Source: Oryzias latipes (Eukaryota; Chordata; Actinopteri; Beloniformes; Adrianichthyidae). From it: DNA of 64,000 bases. The stretch's first letter is position 1. The number at the start of each line of letters is the position of its first letter. Shown one piece after another: positions 12,201 to 24,200 of this stretch. Both the position numbers and the translations under genes were made by a program. The notes beneath the pieces were generated by a model. That model searched no databases and was not told where the DNA came from. It saw only the letters and a program-made list of their open reading frames with translations. The stretch lies in assembly GCF_002234675.1 (NCBI RefSeq), contig NC_019859.2:29768434-29832433 (forward strand). The letters run 5' to 3'.

Positions 12201-15200
12201 TCCTTTTTCTTTTCTATTGCTGCAGAATTAAGCTTGGCCTAATCTTCATCACATTAACAGAAATTCTGCTTTAAACATGCAGGAACCTCCACTGTGCTTC
12301 ACTGCTGTTCTCACACTTACGGAATTGTTTAGACCCGTTGGTGAACAAACTGCAGTGGAATATTTCACATTTGACTCATCAGTCTGGAGCTGCTGTTGAC
12401 TGAAAGGTCACAAGCTGAGCTGAATTTTGCTTAAACAAAAAGCTCATTGCAAGTTTTTTTGCTTAGGTAACCCAATGCAACCTACGATCATCAGAGTTTT
12501 TGGTGCTTCTTTAAAATGTTTGAAGAAATTATGTCAAAACACCACAGAAGTCTATCACAGCTTTTACACAACCCAAACATGAAACCTCCACAAATAAGTT
12601 GATGTTTGATTTTGACTGCAGATTAAATTTGGCGTCTAATTGCTTTGATTAGTTTATCTTCAAATATATTGAGCTCCAACTGAAAAAGGCAACGAGTGTA
12701 GAGGATCACTTTTTTAACGTCTGCTTTGACTTGGATTTTCTGTTGTTCTGTTTAATTAAAAGAAAGCATTCATTCTTAAAAGTATTTGTGTTTCGTAGCA
12801 TTTTATCAAACTCAGAAGTCTCTGCTGAGTTCTGAGCATAAAGAGCCCCCCCCCCCCCCCCTCTCCTCCTCCCTTCACCTGTGCTGGTGATTTGTATTGT
12901 TACCTTGGAGAGTGACCTCCAGTCCATATCAGCACTGCCGATGTAAATATGCTGCCGGTCCACGATCCAGAAGGATGAATGCAGCCCACCCCGGGTGAAA
13001 GCGGTCATGTTCACAAAATGAACCTCTGCTTCTAGATGTGTGAAATAAAGACAGAAATCTCTGAGAGATGGAAAAAATCTGCCAGAGCAGAAAGCACTAG
13101 CAGGAATCCCACATTTATCGTTAACCTTGGTTGTGAAGTTGCATGCATGAGCAGTTTGACATGTGGTTTTATATGCAGGATGCTGCATGTGTATATGCAT
13201 TCATCTTCTCTGGTGTAAACCAAAGCTCTTGAATGCAACATGGAGCACAGGAAAAGAGTTAAAGGAGACCGAGTCTCTGGAGTCTTCTTTTTTTCTGTAT
13301 GTACAGTGAGACAAAATCTATGAAGTAGAAAACATGACCTCCACTCACGGTGAGCTGCCAGAGCTCTCAGCTCTGAGGAGTTTGTCAAACTGCTGGCAAT
13401 CTTCAGTTTGACTCTGCGAGACTTCAGGTTGAGCAGTCGCTGGAACAACAGTTGTCCCTGAAGCAGAGAATCCTCAGTGAAACTGCAGCGGAGCATTGGT
13501 ACAGCCTGTCCAGTGGTTCCCCACAGCTTTCTGCAGCAGCTCCAGCAGACCACATGCGGAATGCGGTGCATTTACATGCGCTGCAGGCAGGAGCATCACC
13601 TGTTTGGCAGTGTTGGGAGGGGGCTCCATGTCCCAGGAGGTTAGGTCCCACACAGAGGACACTACCTCAATGGAGTATTTTGCTTGGTCCAGCAGAGAGT
13701 GAAAGGCGACAGAGAGAGGGAGGTGCAGCCTGCCGTCCGAGTGGAGAGAGAGGTCATCTGGAATATTCTCCACGAGCACGATGCTGAAAGTCAGAGTCGT
13801 TTTAGTTCATAGTACCTAAAAAATAACTTTTTTGTGTTTTTTTATGTGTAAGTTTTTTAAAAGTTCCCTTAAACAGAATGAGATAAAAAACACATTCTGA
13901 GTATCCTTAAGGACATTAAGATGAAGTACATGGGGATGAATTGTTTTAATCATCACAGAGTCAGCATCAAAGATCCCCTATAATAGAGTTGTGTCATGTG
14001 TCCTAAGTCAACCTCTTCTTTGTTTTCTCAAAAGCTTAACCTTATGTTCTGACCCACTTCACAATAAAGATTTTATTGTTGTTGTTGGTTTTTGTCGGTG
14101 TTGTCGGTTTGTTGTTGTCAGTATCGATAGCTTGACAAATGTTCTTGGCTATTATCTTACTACAAGACCAAAACCACAAAGCTGGAGTTCCATTATTTGG
14201 CAAATGGTGTACAGTGCCCAAGGACGCTTGAACACAAGATCCTCCGCTCAGTTTGTTATCATTTGTTGACTTTTAGTAAGAGTATTATTATAGTTGTAGT
14301 TTGTGTTTCTTTTTTGCTCTTCTTCTTCTTTTTTGCATTTACAAGTATGTATTACATTAATAAACCATTAAAAAAGATCTAAACTGGCTTTGTTGCAGAC
14401 AATAAAGTAATCTCATTTTGTAGTCATCAAATTACTAAACCAACATGCTGTTGCAGCAGAAACACTTGATTCCTGTTGAAAAATTGTGAAAAATCCATGG
14501 ATGAGCAAATCTTTAGTGATAATGTGATGTTCAGCAACATGTAATAAGTTACTCTTGTTAGGATACAAACAAAGTCACCTTCCCAGTGCTCAGTGGAATA
14601 ATACAGGTGTCAATGTTTTTACAAGGAGTTGTTTGGTTTTTTTTTTAATACATTTCATTTAGCATGGAAAACATGATTTTTCTTATTCATATGAACATCT
14701 TTTTAAAAACAACTAAAACTAAAAAACAGGGGTTTATTAGACTCTGCACTTTCTCAACTAACAAACACTCCAACTTCCCAAAAGCTCCAGTAGAGACGGC
14801 AGTTTACACTTTATTTGTGATTTTTAAGATGTTCACATGAATAGAAAATAATCATGTTTTTCATGCCTAGTGAAATGTTACTATGCACAAAAAAAATTAA
14901 CTGGGAGTGGAACCCCAGCAACTCCGACAGCGAAGAACTCTAATGCAAATATGTGACAACAAAATGGAGCTCTAGGTGCCCGGTTTTGAACGCGCTAGAA
15001 TGGCGTTTTGAAGGTGCTGTTTGTACATGATAAAACGTCGCATTTAACACCCGTCTTTGGGTACACAAAATGGCATAAATTACGTGTTACTTTTAGAATT
15101 GGGGTAAAAGCTGCATTTTTGATGGCCAGAACACAGTTTTTTTCACTGCTTTAATGACCATTTTTGCTTGCCCTACACATGGGACGTTCATGTGATTCCA

Positions 15201-18200
15201 ACGAGGCTGTGAAATGACCATGGGATGTCCAAACAACCACACTCTGATTTTCATATTTTCTCATTTCTAACAGCCAGCCAACACAAACAGAGAACATGCA
15301 AACTACACACAGAGGGTTCTTAGCTGGGGGCTTGAACCAGGGCCTTCTTAGTGTGAGGCAAGAGTGTTAACCACTGGGCCACTGTGCCATGTATGTTAGA
15401 ACTAAGTCATGCAATTTACCCATGACACTCTTATGTCGTGACTGTACTATCGACTGCTCCCCCACTAACTCCCCCATCTTTAACATCCCATTCTCTCCCT
15501 CACTTCTTTTTTTCCCGCCCCTCTAAAAAATAATGCATATAAACATAATTATTATAGGTAAATCTTAGCCTCAAATACAGAAGGACTTTATAAAAATATA
15601 CACTTCATTTGTCTGAAGATCCATAAACCCTAAACAGTAAAATCTGTCCGACACAAGAGGCCTTCAGCTCTTATCTGCTTGCTGAGGTGTTGGACAGGAG
15701 AATATTCATAGTCAGCTAAACCAGTTATGATTACTAAAATACACAGATTAAAAAGAATAATTGAAAAAAGTGTCCTGGACAGTTGGTCTTGCGACAGGTT
15801 TTGATTCCCTCCCTCTGAGTACTGAGGCAGAGTGTGGATCTATATTGTGTGTCAGCTGTGGTTTTACTGTTTATGTTTAACAGGTTTGTTTGCAGTTTGT
15901 GACTTAATAAAAAGTGCAATTTAAAGGCAGCGCCTCTGTGAACTTATGATTGTAAAAAGGACAAACATGCAACATTTTTTATTGAAAGAAACCAAAAGTT
16001 TTGGTGGAATACTGACAGCATTGAGTTTTAAGTTCATAAAGCCATGAAGTCAATCAGTCCAGTGAGTTCTTTTGAAAGACTGGATCTAAATGTGATCAGA
16101 CTTAAATATTTAGCCTAAACAGTAACAGAAGTCTGTTTGCACGACAGATATTTTTGTGGCCACAAGGGGCCCAAGTCCAGATAAAATAGATAATTGTGTT
16201 AGGAAGGGCATCTCTGCCAAACCATCTGTGTGATTCAGTGCAAGCTGATTTGCTGTGGCGTCCCCTGACGGGGTATTCCGAAAGGTGAACAGCAACAAAT
16301 TAATAAACTTACCTCAGACTTTGTTTCTACAGCCTGAACAATCATGGTTTCCATGAAGGAGAAGCTTTTCCTCTCACTGCTATTGTTAACTTAAGAATCA
16401 AACATGTTGATTATAGTTTGGCTGAAAATGCTTCACCTTTTTCCCAGAACACTAAATGCATCAAAAATCTATTTTATCATAAAAATATTGACTTTTAGTA
16501 AAACATGAATACACTAAAAGGTTCCATTGAAGAATATTTGAGCTGTGATTTAATGTAATTTCGGTGATGTTTACCTCTAACAGGACTGTGTCTGCTGTTC
16601 TGGTACAAGACCATTAAGGTCTAGTTGGGGTTTCAATATTGAGATAAACTGCAGCTTATCCCCTTATTTTTTACTCGCAAACTGCTTTTAAAATAACAAT
16701 TTTGCATTCAAATATGTTCAAATACTGATCTGCTTTCTGCATAAATGGAAAAAGTGTGTTTTCAGGTCCTACTGGCAGTTTCGACTGCAGTTTTCCTCTG
16801 TGATTCCATCCTCATCGTCCCCCCAGATGTCCACCGAGGAGAAGATCAGCACCAGCAGCACAGCAAAGCAGCAGAGAAGCGCAAAGATGGCAACACACTT
16901 CTGCTGCGTCTGGAAGACAATGGCAGACAACAAAAGTCAGAGCAGACAGTAGTTTTGGGATGGAGAGCGAATGAAAATGAGTGCTGCTTAAATGCTTCTG
17001 CTCTCAGTCAATGACATCGATTGGAGGTTAGGATTCATGATCAATACAACTGCTGTGCCACAGAAGAGGGGTCTGAGCTGAGGACCGGCCCGCTGCAGGG
17101 TTCAGTGCTCTATAGTGCAAATAAACTCCCCCACATCTTGTAGTCATGTGAACTGCGCTTCCACACAGAAGGTTCTGCAGAACTGAGCCTTCTGCTGCTC
17201 TGTTTTCAGCCTCACGCTGACAGGCAGCTCCCAGCTGACAGGGTTTTTATGAGCTCTGCGTCAGAGTAGGAACAACCACTGTGGCTTAAATGAAAAGACA
17301 TATTATAGACCATATTTGTGGACATGCTGTGTGTGTGCACAGTCTATGCCATACAGAGTCGATGCTAATAATGCTGCCCTGCCCGAGGACTCTAATTCTT
17401 AGTTTTAAAAGTGCAGAGAAGCACTTCTGTTTTGCTTACGGCTGCAGATCCAGCTCCTTTGCTGTTGGGCTTTGTGGCCTGGGGAGCTGTCAACTTCACA
17501 TTAAATATTCTCTTTTGTGTGTTTGATCAATCAAGCCAATTGCATCCGAGTGATGAGTTTACTGCTTAAGATGGATTTTCTCCAAAGAAGTGGCTTCCAG
17601 CGACAGCTTCTGTTAGTGCTGAAATAAAATGAAAAAGAATATTGAGCATCGGGTCAATTAGGTGTGACGCTCTGGGCTGTCTGTGGACCCTGCCTTCTCC
17701 CCTGTCCTCTCTGTACTGTCTCGCTTAGGCGGAGGCTGTCTGCTGGACATTGCTTCATTATGGGTAGCAGAGTTCAAGGACCGGACTCAACTGCGCGAAC
17801 ACGACTGCGAGGAAATAAAGCAGCCTGACAGAGAAGGAGCCTGACTGGTTTAGACAGGGCAATCCATCAGGGAGCTGCCTAAATCCTCAGGAGCACCGGC
17901 TGCAGCCACATTCATCTAACTAAGTCACTCGTTCACAGAAAGCTCCTAATCCGTAACTCTTTAACACAGTCCCAATCTTTTTAGGTTACTGTCCGATTTT
18001 TCTAAGAAATAATTTTTTTGTAGTTTTCAATCTTTAAAGGTTACGAACAGAGTAATTTAAACACTTTTTGGAATAAATATGTGACTAAAAACTGATTCCC
18101 GAGTCTTTTATTGTGAACTTCGAATGCACTGCACTACTTTTTGGGTTGAGATTAGAAAATATAGTGAGTCAGCTAGGATTTCTGCAGTTAATTTATGTAT

Positions 18201-21200
18201 TAGTGAATAAACTAAAGCATCTGAAAAATGGAATCCCCTTTGCAAATGTACGCTCCTGCTGCAGTCACAATAAATGGTGATTCCATTCACAAGCCTGAAG
18301 AGAAAATGGATTTTACATAAAGCCTGTGAAGATAATGGAGCCCAGGCTGAACTGTTGCAAAAAAGGGAATTCAGTTAAGATTTTTTCCTTTAAAAATACA
18401 TAAAAATCTCTATTCAGAGTGAGACTCTGGATGAAATATGAACACACCTTCAGAGGCTCCTGCACAGCCGGTCCTGCCATGACGGCAACACTTGCTCAAA
18501 CTTCTGATGGGAATCAGTCACGAGTTGTCCACCTGCCTTCAGTCTGTCTGCTGTTTGCTCTTCATCTCTGCCTGCATCAGGCTAGTTTCTCGTCCTCACA
18601 CGTTTCTAACCTCAGCTCCTGTTCTCTGATGCCTCCTGACATGCTTCGCTTACACTTGAGCGCCGCTCACTCTGCATCTCAGTGGAGGTGGGGAGAAACA
18701 CAGAGCCTAAAATACCAGCCCCCTTGTTCAGACAGCCAATGCGGGGCTGTGGCTCTGATCTTCATCCCTCCTCTTCCTTCTCACTGGGGATCTGGCTCTT
18801 TATTCACCTTGTGTGAACAAAACTTGTGGCGCAGAGAGCAGCTGGTTTCCGCTAAGAGAGGAAAGACACAAAGACCTGTCTTTAGTGCTTAAGACAGCCT
18901 CATCATTAGATCAGAAGGACCTGTGTAAAGTTTCTGAACCAGTCAGTTTCCACTAATTCCATAGGATCCACAAAGCTCCAAAAAGAAAATGCAGGGCAGT
19001 CAGTGTCAGAAATGCTCAAATTTTCCAAAAATGTTCCAGCTTGTAAGGCTTTCCTTTTAGAGTGGTTTGTGAAGCAAACAGGAACTTTGAAAGCAGTAAA
19101 ATGAAAAAAAAAAAACTCTCAAAGGCTGTCCCAACCTTTTTTCGCAGATGAATGCACCTTACTCCAGCTCTGTCAGTACAGAGGTGGAAATCACAGCAGG
19201 TGAGACTTCCTAGACTCCTTTCCCGAGTCAAACAGACTCCTTAAACAGGTTCAACTTACTTCCGACTGCAATAAATAAGCTCCTTGTCCAAGTTGGCCAA
19301 TCGAGTGATACAGTCCCCAACTGCCACACATTGCTGTAGAGATGTGCTAGGCGAGACAGTCTCACAGCTTTTAGAGATTTTAGGTATTTGGGGTGGACTT
19401 TATTCACAACTAGACACAAAAGAGGTGGAGAACATGTCCTGAGCCTCCCTCCGTACCCGTTTTAAGTGATTCCAGATATGAGTGCGGACGACTTCCCTGA
19501 GGGCTCAGCCAAACATCCCCACCACGCTCACATGTGTTTGTTTCTGCCAAGTCCTTCTGGTTTCCCCATCGCCAGAGGATTGAACTTACCACCAGGTTGT
19601 TCAAGACACGTGGCTGAGGGTTACCTGACACAACTACAATATTTTTCCTCAACCTCCTGCCTTGGGTGTCTTGGTGCCACAAGCATTAATGGAAACCCTT
19701 GTGTTCAAACATGGTGTTTTCTAGGGACAAACTGTCATGAGAAACAAACTGTCGTAAACAGAACATCGCTCAGGTTCAGATCAGGGAGGCCATTCCTTCC
19801 AACCATGCCCTTCCAAGTGTCACTGTTACTGCTCTGGATGTTGAAGCCCTCCAGGAGGACAATGGAGTACCCCGTCGGGGTGCTTTCCTGTACCATTCTG
19901 AAAGACACCACGATGGCCAAGTACTTTGTACTGCTGTTTGGCCCATTGGCCAAAACCGCTGTCACAGACCTTTTGGTTGCACAACCTTATTGTGCACTTG
20001 GGTGATCTCCAACACATGGAGACCAAGCTGCGGGCTTACGAGTAAGTCCACACAAGCCCCCTGTCTCTCACCATGAGCTGCTCCACTGTTGGCAGAGAAT
20101 CCAACCCCTTTCAAGGGATTTAGTTCCATAACCCAGGCCAAGCATGGAAGTAAGCCCAACTATATCTAGCCAATACACCTGAATATTTCTTGGTGGACAT
20201 AGAATGTTTTGTGCTGCATGCCATGTCAGCCTTTGTGATGGACAGTTTCCACAGTGGCTGGTTTGACTATGAGGGGCTAAAGTGTTTGAGCCACTTTCCA
20301 ACTGAACTCAAAGTTCCTAACACTGCAGACTCGGGGCAGAACAAAAACAAAGACAGAAAGAGAGAGAAATGATTTGCCTCCAATCTGAACAGACTGTTAG
20401 GAACACTTCAACATCCATTGCATCAGGTCACAGCCCAGACTGATGAGACTGGCACACTCTTGACAAGGAAAAAGACACTGCAATGACACATGAATACCAT
20501 CAGATGTTCTTTTCAGATCCAGCTGCAGAGCATAGAAGCTGCTCAGTTCAGAGATCACAGCTTGGATGATTCCTGCACAGCATTTCCGACAGGAAAGATG
20601 AATTTAAGGTCCTCCTTAGAATGTTAACCTCCCAACTTAAAGCAAAATAAGTCTTTGCCATTTCTGTGCTGATATATATTAATGATTGCATCCTAGTGTG
20701 CAGCTCCATCCTTCCTTCAAGCTGAGAAACAGATCAGACAAACAATCTCCTGTATGTTCTTTAGAGTTTTAACCAGGGCATTAGGTTATGCTTTTTACTC
20801 AGTTTTAGTTTACAAAGAGCTCTGATAAAGCACACAATTCAAAGCTATAACTAAACCTCCTCAGTCAGAGCGGTCTTCTATGTTTCCCGTGCCTCCTAAA
20901 ATATCTCTCTAATACTGTTTTTATTAGTTGAGCACATGAGCTTTAAATAACTTGCAGGTCTGCCTCCCTCTGCTGACACGCCTACATTTGATGCTCAGAA
21001 TTAGATTTTCTGTTTGGTTCTTCTAGTGCCCAGCCAAGCTCCCATGAAGGTTCACCTTCACACCAAAGGTGAATTTCCGCATGTGGTTGGGGTGTGACAT
21101 TCCCATGACGCCATAGTCAGGGTCATGTGAGTGAAAGGTGATGGGAAAGGAGCTGAGCAACAAATGGTAAATGGTAAATGGCGTATACTTATATAGCGCC

Positions 21201-24200
21201 TTTCTTCCTACAAGGACAAAGCGCTTTACAGTCACAGACCCATTCACCCAGTCACACACACATTCACTCACACATTCACACACTGGTGGTCGCTCCGCTG
21301 CCAAACACAGGCGCCCGCCTACCACCAGAGGCAAGGTGGGGTTCAGTGTCTTGCCCAAGGACACTTCGACTCATGGGCGTGCAAGGCGGGAATCGAACCT
21401 GCAACCTTACGATCATGGGACGACCGCCCTACCGCTGCACCACGGCCGCCCCACGAACAAGCCAGAGAGGCTGAGGTGGGAGATCCAGCTGTTGGGTGAT
21501 CCTAAGCCTCAGTAAGCCTCAGTAAATAAGAAAAAGTACTTTCCATTTACAACATTGAAGAAGAAATAGGACAAAGTGGATGTGCAGGATTCTTTGCTCT
21601 GAGTGTGATGGAGGTGAATGCATCCATGAGTCTCTGCTCGCAGAAGCAGTTTTACTGTTGGTTCAATTTATCAAGTCTTAATCGGTGTGTAGGATCTATT
21701 CTTTCTGTTTCATTTAAAACATTGTCATAAACTGCCCATCGACAGTATATTCATGGTCATTTCTTTTGGGTTTGCAGATGCATGTCGGAGCAGCGAGTTC
21801 TGCAGGAAGGTCAGACTCTATCTGCTTTTTCTTTTTTTCACCACACAACACCCAGTTCAGCTCTTTTACAGCACCAGATGAAAAGTTGTAAAATATATGA
21901 ATTATACAGCTCATTCCATGTTTACTGACAGTATGAAAATTAAATAATGCATTCAGAAAAAAACCCAAACTCCAGTTTCTCCTGCTTTTGAAGATTGATC
22001 ATTTTTACCAATATTTTGGCATCATTATCCTGGATTGTTGAGTAATTTTTATGTTTTTTATGAATAACTACGCTGTTTTCAGTAGTGTCCAAATGTTGGT
22101 AATTAGCAGGAGGTAATTTTTTCTGAAAGCAGTTTCTAAGCGTACAGATGCCATTAAGAATATTATCTTAAATTATTAAACGGTTAATAAAGATCATAAC
22201 TAATGTTGTAAATCTTCAGCAGGGGAGAGCAGGGAGGGTTTTTGTCAAGAGTAGAGTTGGAACTCCATTTTCTTCATGTAGGATATGGTTAAATGATTTG
22301 CTGGTAATTATTTAAGTAATTAAAAACTAAATAAAATCTTTAAAAAATGACAAATGATTACTTATTATCTGTTCTCTTCATGCTGTATTACACTTGCTTC
22401 AGCTGCTACAAGTGTTGTTTATGGTGGAGAAGTTCTTATCCAATCACATTTCAGCCAGCTTGTGTTGTCAGGGTATATGAAAGTCTGCTCAAGGCCTTCA
22501 GAATCCCTCTCTGTAAACCACCACCTGGTTGGACTCACCACCTGGAGGAGAGTTCAAAAGGTCCTGGTGCAATGTGGTTGGGTGGCGGTGCCTCGTTGGC
22601 TCAATCCCCGGTCAATGAATCTAGCTTTGTGAACTTAGAACATCATCTCTCTGGAAGGCTCAGGCTCAGGCTCTAGGCCTAGGCTTTGAAACTATTACTT
22701 AAGAGGTTTGACTCTTTACCATTCTGGATTTGATGCCACCAAATGTTGAACTTTACACCGGTGGATGAGAGAGTCGTGTCGCTGCACCTTTCAATGCATC
22801 TGATGGCAGTTTTGGCCTACAGGCAGTTTGGAGTACCCGCTCTTCAGCGTTCTTTACATTAAAACTCCCACCAAGTTGAACCAGAAGAACCAAAATAGCT
22901 AGCAGAAATAGCTTAGGAACACCACACTCTGTGCCTTCTCCTTTTAAAGTGTCAGTTGTCCTAATGTTTTTGTACTTTGGTTTGTAAGGCAGGCTGAGTA
23001 GCTGATGCTGGTGTAAGATGGTACAGCCCTACACAAAACCCACAAACGCACTCTATTCTGACGTCTGCACACGTTCCTGAACACCCCCAATAGGGGGTTT
23101 CATCAGCTGTTGGTCTCAGTGCAATCAGGAAACAAAACCACAGTACCCCAGAGATGTTGGAGTGACTTTTGAAAAGAGCCCAACATTTCAGAAGCAGAGA
23201 AGCCAGAGAACATTGACCTGGAGAAAGCTATTCATGCTTTCAGCTCCTATCACTGTGACAGCTTTTATGACAAAACCACTTCAGCCTCCATTGTCTCCAA
23301 CTTGTTTAGAAATACTGCTGCTGGGTTAGACGCATTTGAATGAACACATTCCTCCTGATGGCTCCACAAACATTTCTGGAAGGGCTTCAACTAATTTGTT
23401 TTATTGAAATATTTGGCCTTGGTTCTTCTCACCCTAAATGAGCTTTTAGGTGGAAACCAACCTGGCTGAACTCTGTGTTCTGCTGCGGTTCTTGGTCCAA
23501 TCAGTGGATTGACCTATCTTACACGGAGGCTGGTCCAAAATATTAGAGAACTATGACTGTTGATTTTTGACACATCACTGTTCTGCTCTGTTATTGGCCA
23601 AAGCTAGAACAGTTTTAAAATGAGTATTGTGTTCAAGTGGAAACTTTAATTTTTTAATTACTGTTTTCCATGTTATTAGTCTTGGTTAGTATAGGCTCTG
23701 CCAAAGTGCTATGAAATAGTCTTTGATTAACTGATCATGATGCTTGAGGTCCCATTGTGAAGAAAATAGTTTCTACACTCTCAGACAAAGAAACTTTTAC
23801 CCAAAAATTAGTAACTGCTTCATCAGTCATGTTACAAAGAAAGTGCCAGCATCTGAATGCATCCTACTCTTGTTTGTACCAAATATACTTGGAACAGACG
23901 GACTCATTGTTTTAATAGCTGTATATAATCTATCACTAATGGCTTCTGAGGATGCTGCTTGGTTTTTCTTTGTTTGCAGTGCAGGACAAGGCAAACAAAA
24001 TGAGAAAACAAGCATTGTCTGCATGGCTTTGGGTCAGGGAGGAAACCGAGGGAGAACTACAGACTGGAGCTCCAGACAGAGGTCATCCTATTGCAGGATG
24101 AAAACTTTGGAAATTGCTGCACTTTTAAGTTTCTGGCTGACAGATGGCTGGTACAAATGGATGACCCCCAACAAATCTAATTTAAGCAATAGTTTTTAAA

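Noticed and set aside
13452..13787. 111-codon plus-strand ORF
   Set aside because: Antisense shadow of pld5 exons 3 and 4.
18419..18892. 157-codon plus-strand ORF in pld5 intron 1
   Set aside because: No domain, no splice-flanked structure and serine/histidine-rich chance composition. It lies in a locally GC-richer intron segment.
21385..21453. Possible tRNA gene
   Set aside because: A- and B-box-like elements are present, but the arms do not form a cloverleaf and the segment continues into a SINE body with a repeated tail.
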